DNA of 64,000 bases from Bradyrhizobium sp. Ghvi (GCF_900115265.1 NZ_FOVU01000005.1:1-64000); one strand, 5' to 3'; positions 51,323-60,794 are shown, numbered from the stretch's first letter. Made by a program: numbers and translations. The notes: generated from the sequence alone by a model not told the origin.

Positions 51323-52861
51323 ATGCTTTCGTTGCCCGGGGCAGAACCGGAAGCCCGCGATCACGCTGCCATCGGGCTGCACGATCAGCCGCTGCTGGTA
51401 GCGGAAGGAATCGCCAAGTCTTTCAACGGAGTTCCGGCGCTGCGTGACGGTCGACTGACCGTCAGACGTGGAACTGTGCACGCCCTCTGCGGTGGCAATG
51501 GCGCCGGTAAGTCGACGTTTCTGAACATTGTGATGGGCTTGCTGCACCGCGATGAAGGCAGCATTCGCATCGAGGGAGTCCCCGTCGACTTCAGAAGTGC
51601 CGCCGATGCTCTGCGGCATGGCGTGGCGATAATCACACAGGAGCTATCTCCGGTTCCCGAGATGACCGTTGCCGAGAACATCTATCTGGGGCGAGAGCCG
51701 AAGATCGGTGGTCTCGTCGTCGACTTCCCGAAGATGCGGCGCGCCGCAAAGCAGCTTCTCGACGACCTCGAGTTCGACGTCCCAGTCGGCGCCTGCATGC
51801 GAGACCTGAGCCTGGCCCAGGTTCAGCTCGTCGAAATCGCCAAGGCGCTTAGCTACCGCGCGGACATCGTCATCATGGACGAGCCGACCTCGGCAATCGG
51901 CGAGCACGAGGTGCACATCCTGTTCAATGCGCTCAAGCGGATAAAAGCGCGTGGATCTGGAATCGTCTACGTGTCGCACAAGTTGACCGAGATATTCGAG
52001 ATCGCGGACGAATACACAGTCTTCCGCGATGGGCGCTTCATCGAGAGCGGCCCTATTTCCTCGATCGACCGAAATCATCTTGTTACGCAGATCGTCGGTC
52101 ACGAAATCAAGACGGTCGAAAGGGGGCAGCCGAACGAGGGCGCTCCGATCCTGCTCGAAGTGCGTTCGTTGTCGCGCGGGTCTCACTTCAAGAATATCTC
52201 CGTCAATGTTGCCGCCGGCGAGATTTTGGGCATCTACGGTTTGCTCGGTTCAGGTCGGACGGAGTTTCTGGAAACGGTCTATGGCATCCACGCCCCGTCC
52301 GAGGGGGAAGTCTTCCTCGATGGGAAGAGAGTGGATCCAGGCAATCCCAAGAAATGCATCCAGCAGGGCATGGCTATGGTCCCCGAGGATCGGAAGGACG
52401 TTGGTCTCGTCCTTTGCGGATCCATCGCACACAACATCGCCTTATCGTCGCTGGCACTCCGCGCCGTGAGCGGCTTCGTTCGCCGTAAGGCGGAGGCAGC
52501 GGCGACCGATCGGATGATGCGGTTGAACCGGATCAAGGCGGCTTCCCCACATGTCGCTGTGGAAACGCTTAGTGGCGGAAACCAGCAGAAAGTGGTGTTC
52601 GCCCGGTGCCTCCTCACCAACCCGCGCTTGCTGATCTGCGACGAGCCGACACGTGGCATCGATGAGGGGTCCAAGCAGGAGATCTATGCCTTTCTCCGCG
52701 AGTTTGCTGCGAAGGGCAATGGGGTGCTCGTCGTCTCATCGGAGGCGCCGGAGATACTCCAGATCAGCGATCGTATTGCCGTCTTTCGGCAAGGGCGGCT
52801 CGATCATGTCGTGGACGGGCGCGAGACCTCCCAGCAGATGCTAACCGACCTCGCGAGCTAA
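51323..52861 (+). CDS. Sugar ABC transporter ATPase (RbsA-like, two ATPase domains)
   Basis: This 512-residue protein has two fused ABC domains. The first has Walker A CGGNGAGKST, signature DLSLAQVQLVEIAKAL and Walker B IVIMDEPTSAI. The second has a degenerate P-loop GLLGSGRTE, signature TLSGGNQQKVVFAR and LLICDEPTRGID, as in RbsA/XylG/MglA. In the first domain the signature is LSLAQ rather than LSGGQ, which is usual for this group. ATG 51323 with GGAGG upstream is chosen. It heads the sugar uptake genes. Confidence 0.94.
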   Translation: MLSLPGAEPEARDHAAIGLHDQPLLVAEGIAKSFNGVPALRDGRLTVRRGTVHALCGGNGAGKSTFLNIVMGLLHRDEGSIRIEGVPVDFRSAADALRHGVAIITQELSPVPEMTVAENIYLGREPKIGGLVVDFPKMRRAAKQLLDDLEFDVPVGACMRDLSLAQVQLVEIAKALSYRADIVIMDEPTSAIGEHEVHILFNALKRIKARGSGIVYVSHKLTEIFEIADEYTVFRDGRFIESGPISSIDRNHLVTQIVGHEIKTVERGQPNEGAPILLEVRSLSRGSHFKNISVNVAAGEILGIYGLLGSGRTEFLETVYGIHAPSEGEVFLDGKRVDPGNPKKCIQQGMAMVPEDRKDVGLVLCGSIAHNIALSSLALRAVSGFVRRKAEAAATDRMMRLNRIKAASPHVAVETLSGGNQQKVVFARCLLTNPRLLICDEPTRGIDEGSKQEIYAFLREFAAKGNGVLVVSSEAPEILQISDRIAVFRQGRLDHVVDGRETSQQMLTDLAS

Positions 52862-52918
52862 GGCAGATCGATTAATTCTCGAAAACTGGCACGTGTGCCG
52901 TCGAAGCGAGGAGTGGAC

Positions 52919-53902
52919 ATGGTGGCCAACACAATGAGCAACGTCACATCGGATGTCAGATCCAGAAAGATTGCGGCTGTGGGGCCCTACCTGAAATCAT
53001 TCAGCATCGTCATCGTGTTCGTGGTGATCTCGGCGTTCTTCGCCGTAGCCAACGAATACTTCATGACCTGGCTGAACTGGGTGAATCTGTTACGGCAGTC
53101 GTCGATCAACGGCATTCTGGCGATCGGTGTGACGTTCGTCATTCTCACAAAGGGCATAGACCTTTCAGTCGGCTCGGTAATGGCCCTAGCCGGTATGATC
53201 GCTGCCAGCCTTGTGACCTCGACCAACCAACATTTGGTGCTGTGGGCGATCCTGGCAGGAGCGGGGACCGGCGCGGCACTTGGCCTGGTGAACGGGGTGA
53301 TCGTGACAAGCTTCAACGTGCCCCCATTCGTTGCGACCCTTGGCATGCTGAGCATGGCCCGCGGCATGACGCTCATTTTTTCTGACGGGCGACCCGTTCC
53401 CAACCTTTCCGAGTCGTTCCGCTGGATCGGTGGCGGCAGCGTGGCGGGCGTTCCCATGCCGGTCTTGATCCTCTTTCTTGTGTTTGCCGTCGGGTGGATC
53501 GTCCTCTCTTACACGACCTTCGGACGTTACGTGTACGCGGTTGGAGGAAACGAGAAGGCGGCCAAGACGAGCGGCATCTCCACGCGGACCGTGGTCGCAT
53601 CCACCTACGTCATCTCGGGCCTCCTCGCCGGACTCGCTGGCCTGGTGCTCACGTCCCGCACAACCGCCGCACTTCCGCAGGCTGGCATCGGTTACGAACT
53701 CGACGCAATAGCGGCGGTGGTGATCGGCGGGACCAGCCTCGCGGGCGGCCGAGGCTCGCTAGTCGGGACGCTGTTCGGCGCTCTCATCATCGGAACGATC
53801 AACAACGGCATGGATCTGATGGGGGTGTCTTCCTACTACCAGCAGCTTCTCAAGGGCGCGATCATCATCGTCGCCGTCATGCTTGATCAATTTCGCAAGT
53901 GA
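52919..53902 (+). CDS. Sugar ABC transporter permease (RbsC-like)
   Basis: This 327-residue permease has about eight to ten membrane segments. Motifs include LTKGIDLSVGSVMALAG, FNVPPFVATLGMLSMARG, and the EAA-like loop YAVGGNEKAAKTSGI. ATG 52919 with GAGGAG upstream is the best start. A single permease gene implies a homodimer, as in ribose transporters. Confidence 0.94.
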   Translation: MVANTMSNVTSDVRSRKIAAVGPYLKSFSIVIVFVVISAFFAVANEYFMTWLNWVNLLRQSSINGILAIGVTFVILTKGIDLSVGSVMALAGMIAASLVTSTNQHLVLWAILAGAGTGAALGLVNGVIVTSFNVPPFVATLGMLSMARGMTLIFSDGRPVPNLSESFRWIGGGSVAGVPMPVLILFLVFAVGWIVLSYTTFGRYVYAVGGNEKAAKTSGISTRTVVASTYVISGLLAGLAGLVLTSRTTAALPQAGIGYELDAIAAVVIGGTSLAGGRGSLVGTLFGALIIGTINNGMDLMGVSSYYQQLLKGAIIIVAVMLDQFRK

Positions 53903-53991
53903 TACTGCGAAGACGATTACAGACCGTGGAACGCGGCTGTAACGCCCACACGGGCAATTGTTAGCTGACTACATCTCAATCGGAGGAGACG

Positions 53992-54978
53992 ATGAAGGTT
54001 ACGCGTAGATCGACGTTGGCGGGTTTTGCCGCTGCTGCAATGATTCTGTCGACCGGTACGGCCTTTGCTCAAAGCAAGATTCGGATCGCCGCCTTGTCGT
54101 TCGGAGAATCGGGCGAGTACATGAAGGCCTGGTCCAGCGAGATCCAGAACCATCCTGCGGTCAGGGATGGCTCTGTTGCAGTCACGATTTTCGATGGCAA
54201 GTACGATCCGCTCGTCCAAGCGAACCAGATCGATACGGCTATCACGCAAAAATTCAATGCCATCATCATGGCGCCATTCGATCTTCAAGCGTCGGCGCCG
54301 GCAATCGACAAGGCGATCGCCGCCGGCATTCCGGTGATCGTATCGGCCCTGAAGACCGCGTCGAAGGGTTATACCGCCTCCATCATTGTCAACGACACCG
54401 AGGGAGGGCGTATCATTGGCGAGCAACTTGGCAAGCTGCTGCCCAACGGCGGCAACGTCGTTCTTATGGAGGGGCCGATCGGCCAGTCGGCACAGATCGA
54501 ACGTAAGGCTGGTGTCGACGCGGGTTTGGCCAAGTTTCCGAAGCTGAAACTGCTCGCCAGTAAGTCTGGAAACTGGAGCAGAGCCGAGGGCCAAGCACTC
54601 ATGGAGAACTGGTTGCTCGCGCACCCCGGCAAGATCAATGCCGTGCTCGCCGAGAACGACGAGATGGCGCTCGGTGCGATCGAAGCCATGAAGAGCGCCA
54701 AGGTCGATTTTAAATCGGTTCCGGTGCTTGCGATCGACGGCATTCCCGATGGCAAGCGCGCGGTGCAGAGAGGCGAGATGACCGTGACACTGTACAAGTA
54801 CGCTCGCGCGGAAGGCCAGGGCGCGGTCGATCTCGCTCTGCGCGCCATCAAGGGTGACAGCTATAAGCCTCAGTCGGAAATCTGGAACTCGTTGATGGAA
54901 TGGAAGGGCGGGACCGAGAAGGACTACGTCGTTCCGTGGCTGCTTTTGGATTCGTCGAACGTCGCTAAGTACATGTAG
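53992..54978 (+). CDS. Sugar ABC transporter substrate-binding protein
   Basis: This 328-residue periplasmic protein has a Tat-like or Sec signal (RRSTLAGFAAAAMILSTGTAFAQ). A Peripla_BP_4 fold follows: FNAIIMAPFDLQASAPAIDKAIAAGIPVIV, then HPGKINAVLAENDEMALGAIEA, and VLAIDGIPDGKRAV. GGAGGAG precedes ATG 53992. It is the third transporter gene, and the aldo/keto reductases that follow suggest the ligand is an aldose or related sugar. D-apiose-binding relatives belong to the same broad fold. Confidence 0.93.
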   Translation: MKVTRRSTLAGFAAAAMILSTGTAFAQSKIRIAALSFGESGEYMKAWSSEIQNHPAVRDGSVAVTIFDGKYDPLVQANQIDTAITQKFNAIIMAPFDLQASAPAIDKAIAAGIPVIVSALKTASKGYTASIIVNDTEGGRIIGEQLGKLLPNGGNVVLMEGPIGQSAQIERKAGVDAGLAKFPKLKLLASKSGNWSRAEGQALMENWLLAHPGKINAVLAENDEMALGAIEAMKSAKVDFKSVPVLAIDGIPDGKRAVQRGEMTVTLYKYARAEGQGAVDLALRAIKGDSYKPQSEIWNSLMEWKGGTEKDYVVPWLLLDSSNVAKYM

Positions 54979-55041
54979 CTTCAATTGGCGCGCATGCGTG
55001 ACGCCGTCGTGCGCGCCAATCCTCAAATAGGGATTCTCGAT

Positions 55042-56106
55042 ATGGTGGCTCTGGAGAAGAGAGTGCTTCCGAACGGCCGCGTGAATTTGACCGCGCTTGG
55101 GCTCGGAACATCGCCCCTTGGCGGCTGTGGCGTGCCAGTTAGCTTCGAGACGTTCGAGGCTGTGATCTTGAAGGCTTACGCGCTGGGCGTACGGTACTTC
55201 GACGTTGCACCGCTCTACGGCCTCGGGAAGTCCGAGCATTTCCTCGGCCATGTGCTACGCGTTCATGGCCTGCGCTCTGAGGTGGTTGTGAGTACCAAAG
55301 CCGGACGGCTCCTGAAGCCGGCCAGCCGCTCCGCCCGTGCGGAGAGCCTGTATGGAATCAATTGGGTCGATCCGCTGCCTTTCGTCGATGAATATGACTA
55401 CAGCTACGACGGCATTATGCGCTCCTTCGAGGACAGCCAGCAGCGCATGGGGCTCGACCATATCGACATCCTCTTCCTGCACGATGTCAGCGGAGTCTGG
55501 CACCGCGAGAGCTATCCGACATACCTGAGGCAGCTCCGCGAAACCGGATACCGCGCGTGCGACGAACTCCGTCGCTCGGGAGCGGTCAAGGCCATCGGTC
55601 TCGGCGTGAATGAAACGGCTTCGGTGCTTGAAGTGGCTGCGGAGTTCGATCTCGATTGCTCGCTCGTAGCGGGACGTTACACGCTCCTGAACCATGCACC
55701 GTTGACCGACTTCTTCCCGGAAGCCCAGCGTCGCGGCATCGGCATCATCGCCGGCGGCGTCTATAATTCAGGTATCCTGGCGGAAGGTAGCCGGGGAAAT
55801 GCGCTGACACGGACATACGACTACCAGGCCGCTCCTGAATCCATCGTGCGCCGAGTAAAGGCGCTGGAGGTCATTTGCGAGCGCCACGAAGTGAGGCTGG
55901 CCGATGCGGCTTCCCAGTTCGTTTATGCGCATCCGGCCGTGACTTCGGTGGTTCAGGGCGCGCTCACCACAGCGCATGTCGAGCAGAACGTGGCTTCGAT
56001 ATCGGCGCCAATTCCTCAAGCGTTTTGGTTGGACCTCAGGAGCGACGGCCTGATTCCCAGCGAAGCTCCACTGCCGAATGGGGCTTCCTCGGTACTGTCC
56101 GACTGA
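55042..56106 (+). CDS. Aldo/keto reductase, D-threo-aldose 1-dehydrogenase-like (copy 1)
   Basis: This 354-residue AKR barrel starts at ATG 55042. The catalytic set is visible: Asp in YFDVAPLYGLGKSE, Tyr in the same segment, Lys in STKAGRLLKPA and His in LFLHDVSG. The motif LGTSPLGG and the C-terminal VVQGA region resemble L-fucose/D-threo-aldose dehydrogenases, which oxidise aldoses at C1 to lactones. It follows the sugar transporter and is a clear tandem paralogue of the next gene. Confidence 0.88.
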   Translation: MVALEKRVLPNGRVNLTALGLGTSPLGGCGVPVSFETFEAVILKAYALGVRYFDVAPLYGLGKSEHFLGHVLRVHGLRSEVVVSTKAGRLLKPASRSARAESLYGINWVDPLPFVDEYDYSYDGIMRSFEDSQQRMGLDHIDILFLHDVSGVWHRESYPTYLRQLRETGYRACDELRRSGAVKAIGLGVNETASVLEVAAEFDLDCSLVAGRYTLLNHAPLTDFFPEAQRRGIGIIAGGVYNSGILAEGSRGNALTRTYDYQAAPESIVRRVKALEVICERHEVRLADAASQFVYAHPAVTSVVQGALTTAHVEQNVASISAPIPQAFWLDLRSDGLIPSEAPLPNGASSVLSD

Positions 56107-56133
56107 CATTCTAAGACAAATAGGAGAAGAGCT

Positions 56134-57183
56134 ATGTTTCCGCTCGAAAGGCGAACTCTAGGCAGCACCAAAGTTTCCGTCACGTCCGCGGGGCTCGGGA
56201 CGGTGCCTCTTTCCGGGTTCAATGTCGGGGTGTCCTATTCCGAATTTGAGGCTGTCATCAAGGCAGCATTTGATCTAGGCGTGCGCTACTTCGATTGCGC
56301 ACCGATGTACGGTCTCGGAAAGTCCGAGCATTTCCTCGGCCGCGCTCTCCGCGACCTCGGCATCCGCGATCAGATTGTCGTGAGCACGAAGTGCGGCCGG
56401 GTACTCAAGCCAGCCAGCCGAACACCGAAGCTCGACACGGTTTATGGCATCGAATGGGTTGATCCGTTCCCGTTCAGGGACACGTACGACTATACGTACA
56501 ACGGCGTGATGCGCTCGTTCGAGGACAGTCAGCATCGTTTGGGTCTCGATTATATCGATGTACTTCTGGTCCACGACGTGGGACGCGCATGGCACGGCGA
56601 TCAGGCAGAATTCTACTGGAACCAACTCCGTGAGAGTGGGTACCGTGCGCTCGACGAGCTGAAGAGTTCGGGTGCTATTGGTGCGGTCGGGGTGGGAGTG
56701 AACGAGACCGACTCGGTTGTTGGAGTAGCGCGCGAATTTCCAATTGACTGCGCGTTGATCGCAGGTCGATACACGCTGCTCAACCACGCCCCCCTCGACG
56801 GGCACTTCGACGAGCTGCGGTCGCGGAATGTCTCGGTGATTGCGGGCGGCATTTACAATTCAGGCATCTTAGCTGCTGGATCGAAGGCGGCGGCCTCGAC
56901 GTATGACTACCAGCAGGTCCCGAGCGCCATCCTGGAGCGCGTCCGATCAATCGAGAAAGTGTGCGAACGACACGGCGTCGATTTGCCGACCGTCGCGACC
57001 CAGTTCGTGCAAGCGCATCCCGCTGTCGCCACTGTGGTTCAGGGCGCGAAGTCGATAAGCGAGGTTACCCAGAACGTCCACGCTGTCTCGGCGCGGATAC
57101 CCGCTGCTCTCTGGCAGGACTTGAAGGTATTCAACCTAATCCCATCGAATGCTCCGGTTCCTGAAGGCGGGCGCTCCTCGTGA
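56134..57183 (+). CDS. Aldo/keto reductase, D-threo-aldose 1-dehydrogenase-like (copy 2)
   Basis: This 349-residue paralogue of the preceding gene shares FDCAPMYGLGKSEHFLGR, STKCGRVLKPASRTP, VMRSFEDSQHRLGLDYIDVLLVHDV and RYTLLNHAPL. AGGAGAAGAG lies before ATG 56134. Catalytic Asp, Tyr, Lys and His are all present, so both copies should be active. Retention of two copies suggests different substrates, for example two sugars or the two steps of one. Confidence 0.88.
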   Translation: MFPLERRTLGSTKVSVTSAGLGTVPLSGFNVGVSYSEFEAVIKAAFDLGVRYFDCAPMYGLGKSEHFLGRALRDLGIRDQIVVSTKCGRVLKPASRTPKLDTVYGIEWVDPFPFRDTYDYTYNGVMRSFEDSQHRLGLDYIDVLLVHDVGRAWHGDQAEFYWNQLRESGYRALDELKSSGAIGAVGVGVNETDSVVGVAREFPIDCALIAGRYTLLNHAPLDGHFDELRSRNVSVIAGGIYNSGILAAGSKAAASTYDYQQVPSAILERVRSIEKVCERHGVDLPTVATQFVQAHPAVATVVQGAKSISEVTQNVHAVSARIPAALWQDLKVFNLIPSNAPVPEGGRSS

Positions 57184-57662
57184 GCAGCTTTCTAAGCGCA
57201 CAATTCCGTGCCGACGATCCCTTCGAGGGAATTGCACCGGGTTCAGCGGTCGCTGAATACGATATCGTCATCGGACCGGTCATCCGCTATCTGCGCGATG
57301 TTGTGACTGATCGCTCTGTTCGTCTTCTCGCGAATTTCGTTGGGACGTCCCATCTGGCAGACGAGCGCCAGCCGGACGCCGGCGATCCGGATCATGTGTA
57401 CGATATTCTTGCAGCGGTCCGGGTGCCGGTGCAGCGGCGGCACGAGCATCATCATGTGAACCAGGCGTTGCATCTACTGCTGCCGCCGCGGGCAGCCGCC
57501 CAGACGGCATATCAGCCCACGTCCGAGGCGACATTATTGTCTGCGGCCTGGAATCATCTGCGACGGGCGAGCCCGATCGGTTGCGGTGGCTTGATCGATC
57601 TGCGGCAATGTTGCGGTCAACTAAATCTTGGTGCTGACCATCTGATCGGAGTGTCCGAATGA
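57180..57662 (+). CDS. Uncertain small ORF between aldo/keto reductase and lactonase
   Basis: A 160-residue frame starts at a GTG overlapping the reductase stop (GTGA) and ends overlapping the ATG of the lactonase gene, so it fills the gap exactly. The product has an early EYDIVIGPVIRYLRDVV helix and a histidine-rich RRHEHHHVNQ. I do not recognise a family, and the minus strand is also open for long stretches. It may be a real coupled gene, a diverged small protein or a chance frame. Confidence 0.35.
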   Translation: MSSFLSAQFRADDPFEGIAPGSAVAEYDIVIGPVIRYLRDVVTDRSVRLLANFVGTSHLADERQPDAGDPDHVYDILAAVRVPVQRRHEHHHVNQALHLLLPPRAAAQTAYQPTSEATLLSAAWNHLRRASPIGCGGLIDLRQCCGQLNLGADHLIGVSE

Positions 57663-58507
57663 CAAGATATGCCATCACGGTGCTCGAATACGCAGCCAGT
57701 CCAAAACATCCGACAAGCGGGGTGCTGTACGGCCGTCACAACAGCGGAAGCATGAACCTGCCGTTTGCCTATGTGCTCCTGCGCAGCAGCGACACGGTCG
57801 TTTTGGTTGATACGGGCTATGATCAGTCGGATTTCGGAGGTGAGATCGCCAATGCCATCGGCGTCACCGGCTGGACCCCGCCTTCTGAGGTCTTGGGTGC
57901 CGTCGGCATTCGCCCCGAGGATGTGCAGCACGTGTTCCTTACACACGCTCATTTCGACCACATGGGCGGGCTGGACTACTTCCCAAACGCCAAATTCTAT
58001 ATCCAGAAGCGCGAGATCGAGAGCTGGATCTGGGCCATGTCCAAGGGGCGTCGTTTTCGATCCCTCCTCGGTGGCATCAATCCTGCCGATATCTTGAAGC
58101 TCGTGGATCTCGGGCTGAAGAATCGGCTGGTCGTGCTGGACGGTGCGTCGCACGACGTCCTGCCGAATATCGATCTTCTTCCCGCCTTCGACACGCACAC
58201 GGCAGGTTCGCAGTACGTGGTGGTTCGCAACGGCGGAAGCATCGAGGACCGATGGGTCCTTACCGGCGACGTCGTCTACACGTATGAAAACTTGCACGGA
58301 GGCGATCGGGATGACCCATGCTTCGTGCCACCAGGACTTGCGACGGGAAGTCAGACCAATCTAATTCTCACGGCAGAAGAGATGCTCGCCAGCGTGAGCG
58401 GCGACATGCGGAGGCTCGTGCCCGTTCACGAGGAAAAGCTCAAGGATCACTTCCCATCTCGGGTGAGTGATCGGGGACTGAGGATTATTGACATCGCGAC
58501 ACTTTGA
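57659..58507 (+). CDS. Metallo-beta-lactamase fold lactonase
   Basis: This 282-residue hydrolase has the zinc motif LTHAHFDHMGG (HxHxDH) near residue 98 and HTAGSQY for the third metal position. LTGDVVY and a C-terminal PVHEEKLKDHF follow. It belongs to the AHL-lactonase group. In a sugar operon with aldose dehydrogenases it most likely opens the sugar lactone they form. It is only distantly similar to the other lactonase at 39000-39761. Confidence 0.85.
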   Translation: MTRYAITVLEYAASPKHPTSGVLYGRHNSGSMNLPFAYVLLRSSDTVVLVDTGYDQSDFGGEIANAIGVTGWTPPSEVLGAVGIRPEDVQHVFLTHAHFDHMGGLDYFPNAKFYIQKREIESWIWAMSKGRRFRSLLGGINPADILKLVDLGLKNRLVVLDGASHDVLPNIDLLPAFDTHTAGSQYVVVRNGGSIEDRWVLTGDVVYTYENLHGGDRDDPCFVPPGLATGSQTNLILTAEEMLASVSGDMRRLVPVHEEKLKDHFPSRVSDRGLRIIDIATL

Positions 58508-58546
58508 AACAGCTTAGGTGCAGGCGAGGCAGCAAGGGTATCGCTC

Positions 58547-59527
58547 ATGGATTACATACGTTTGGGCCGTTCGGGCCTCAAGATTTCGCGGATTGTACTT
58601 GGCTGTATGAGTTACGGAGTCGGGGAGCGAGGGAATCATCCTTGGACCCTAGGCGAGGGCGATAGTCGGCCATTCATACGGAAGGCTCTCGATTCCGGGA
58701 TCAATTGCTTCGATACGGCTAACGTGTACTCGGACGGTACGAGCGAGGAGATCGTCGGCAAGATTCTCAAGGAAATGGTACCGCGAGACGAAATCGTGAT
58801 CGCTACGAAGGTCTACGGCCGCATGCGCCCGGGACCAAACGGGATCGGCCTTTCGCGAAAGGCAATTCTTGCCGAAGCGGAAGCCAGTCTCCGGAGGCTC
58901 GGCACTGACTATATCGATCTGTACCAGATCCATTTCTGGGACAACGACACGCAAATCGATGAGACTCTTGAAGCCTTGAACGACCTCGTACGAAGCGGGA
59001 AGGTACGCTACATCGGTGCGAGCAATGTCTATGCGTGGCAATTCGCCAAGGCATTGTACCGATCTGACGCGAATTCGTGGGCGCGTTTTGTCTCCATGCA
59101 GTGTCATTTGAATCTTCTTTACAGAGAAGAGGAGCGAGAAATGCTTCCGCTCTGTCGGGACGAAGGCGTCGGTGTGATTGCGTTCAGTCCGCTTGCCCGG
59201 GGCCGGCTCACCCGCCCCTGGACTGAGAGAAGCTCTCGCTCCGATACTGATAACGTAACGGCACAGTTCTACGGCCATGCCGAAGCCGCCGACCGCAGCA
59301 TCGTCGACGCAGTTACGGATATTGCGACGGAACGACGGGTGGCGCCAGCGCACGTGGCGTTGGCATGGGTCGCTGCGAAGGCTGGAGTGACGGCACCAAT
59401 TGTTGGTGCGACCAAAACGCAGCACCTTGACGATGCAATTGCAGCGCTCGGCCTGAAGCTTACATCCGATGAAATAGGCAGACTGGAAGAACGCTACGTG
59501 CCTCATACCGTGGTTGGATTGAAATAG
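58547..59527 (+). CDS. Aldo/keto reductase, general aldehyde/sugar type (copy 3)
   Basis: This 326-residue AKR has LGRSGLKISRIVLGCMSYG at the N-terminus. The catalytic Asp/Tyr lie in NCFDTANVYSDGTSEE, Lys in IATKVYGRM, and His in LYQIHFWD. It contains the SPLARGRLTRPW segment of AKR families close to YdjG/IolS/Gpr proteins. This type differs from the two tandem copies upstream and may reduce an aldehyde or ketone intermediate. It is the last plus-strand gene before the divergent BKACE gene. Confidence 0.88.
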   Translation: MDYIRLGRSGLKISRIVLGCMSYGVGERGNHPWTLGEGDSRPFIRKALDSGINCFDTANVYSDGTSEEIVGKILKEMVPRDEIVIATKVYGRMRPGPNGIGLSRKAILAEAEASLRRLGTDYIDLYQIHFWDNDTQIDETLEALNDLVRSGKVRYIGASNVYAWQFAKALYRSDANSWARFVSMQCHLNLLYREEEREMLPLCRDEGVGVIAFSPLARGRLTRPWTERSSRSDTDNVTAQFYGHAEAADRSIVDAVTDIATERRVAPAHVALAWVAAKAGVTAPIVGATKTQHLDDAIAALGLKLTSDEIGRLEERYVPHTVVGLK

Positions 59528-59596
59528 AGTGTAGCTCGATCGGACTTGTTCATTCGGCATTAAGCGAGGGTTGCGCCCGCAAGCTGCACCTGCCGC

Positions 59597-59632
59597 AAAA
59601 AAAAGTGCCGGGATCTATTGAGATCCCGGCAC
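59597..59632 (-). terminator. Intrinsic terminator of the BKACE gene
   Basis: On the minus strand, a perfect 12-bp stem, GTGCCGGGATCT with AGATCCCGGCAC around a 4-nt loop, is followed by eight T. It lies about 100 bp after the BKACE stop codon. It is the clearest factor-independent terminator in the window. It can also act as a weaker stop for the plus-strand operon ending at 59527. Confidence 0.9.
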
Positions 59633-59732
59633 AGTCAGGGAGAACCTCGGAGATGTGCAGAATTCCTGGTATCGTTGGCTGATTTTTACCGAAGGGCGTT
59701 ATCCGGCGCCGATCGTATCGAGATGCGCCGCA

Positions 59733-60617
59733 TCAGGAGATTTCGAGAATCTCCCGGACGTCATCTGGCGAGGCGATCTCCCGGCCGCATCCTCTCGCGA
59801 TTATGCAAGTGCGGCGGACGAGTTCCTCGTTAGTCGGACGGCCGAGCTCAATGTACGGGTAGTCTCCAATCCCCGGAGCGATATTGCCGCCACGCCTCGC
59901 GACGCCCTCGCACAGATCCAACAAATTTCCGCCGACAATATTGGCAGTCCAGCTGTGCCGGACGCTCTTGGGCAGAAACGGCAAGAACGCGTCCAATCCT
60001 TCGAGCGTGCCGGGATGGCCCGTCAGATACGGCCCATCGGTCATGTTGAGCAGGAAGTAGCCGGGCTCGGCCACGAGGCCCATCTCCATGAATGCCAGCG
60101 CGCGTCGCACAAAGCCGATCGACCAGCAGGTCATCTTCGGCTTGATGCCGGCATTCTTCAGGGAGCGAAAGTAGTGCTCCACCGCGTTGGTTCGATTCTC
60201 GTAAACGCGATCGGAGTGCGAAAAGCCGAGCTTCTCACGGTCGAACACGTCGAGATTGGTGCTGCCGGTGTCAATCGGAACGATGTCCGGTCTGGTCGCC
60301 GGGTCCTTGGCAAGTTCGAGAATGCAGTTAATCCGCGCATTCGGCTCGGTATCGTTGGCGAAGAAGCCGAGCGTTGGCAGGATCAGCATGTCGCATTTCT
60401 GCCGAACCTTTCGGATGATCTCAGCGTTCCTTTCGGCGGTATGGAGCGGCGCCCCGTCGTCCGCACGAGCGTGGAAGTGAAGAATTGAAGCCCCAGCTTC
60501 GCGGCAGCGAGCTGCCGTCTCGGCGATTTCATCTGCCGTCCAGGGAACATGAGGGTTTCCATCCCGCATCGCGTATTCGTTCACGCGGGCCTCGACGATC
60601 ATCTTGTTGTGCGTCAT
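59733..60617 (-). CDS. BKACE family beta-keto acid cleavage enzyme (DUF849)
   Basis: This 294-residue TIM-barrel protein has the metal-binding HFHARADDG segment near residue 47, a proline/aspartate PWTADEIAETAARCREAGAS, then NMTDGPYLTGHPGTLEGL. BKACE enzymes cleave a beta-keto acid with acetyl-CoA into acetoacetate and a new CoA ester. The N-terminus (IVEARVNEYAMR) differs from the usual VALNGG start, so it is a divergent member. It is divergent from the LysR gene, and a LysR-type operator (60749-60765) lies between them. Its substrate may be a keto acid of the sugar pathway. Confidence 0.87.
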   Translation of the reverse strand: MTHNKMIVEARVNEYAMRDGNPHVPWTADEIAETAARCREAGASILHFHARADDGAPLHTAERNAEIIRKVRQKCDMLILPTLGFFANDTEPNARINCILELAKDPATRPDIVPIDTGSTNLDVFDREKLGFSHSDRVYENRTNAVEHYFRSLKNAGIKPKMTCWSIGFVRRALAFMEMGLVAEPGYFLLNMTDGPYLTGHPGTLEGLDAFLPFLPKSVRHSWTANIVGGNLLDLCEGVARRGGNIAPGIGDYPYIELGRPTNEELVRRTCIIARGCGREIASPDDVREILEIS

Positions 60618-60748
60618 TTTTGATGCCTCATGCCAACGACCAGGCAGACTTCAAGGCCGTCCGTAGTGGGTTGCGCCAGCCATGATCGAGCGTTGCCCCA
60701 GCTTAAGACTCCGGCGCAGAACCCCCAAACGACTTTTAACGCCGCCCT

Positions 60749-60765
60749 TGTGATAAAAGCTCACA
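60749..60765. promoter_or_regulatory. LysR-type operator, copy 1 (TGTGA-N7-TCACA)
   Basis: The 17-bp dyad TGTGATAAAAGCTCACA lies 30 bp before the GcvA-like gene in the divergent promoter region. Its inner TGA-N7-TCA has the T-N11-A pattern that LysR proteins recognise. The same dyad with a different spacer occurs at 61752-61768 before the RuBisCO-like gene. Confidence 0.65.
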
Positions 60766-60794
60766 GCCGCTAGAATGTCATTTTGAGGGGACGA

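Noticed and set aside
53917..55251. 444-residue minus-strand frame opposite the sugar-binding protein gene
   Set aside because: It covers a well-supported binding protein on the other strand and shows no conserved motif.
60749..60765. CRP-type operator
   Set aside because: The arms TGTGA and TCACA match CRP half-sites, but the spacer is seven rather than six and the two copies flank a LysR gene, so LysR is the simpler explanation.
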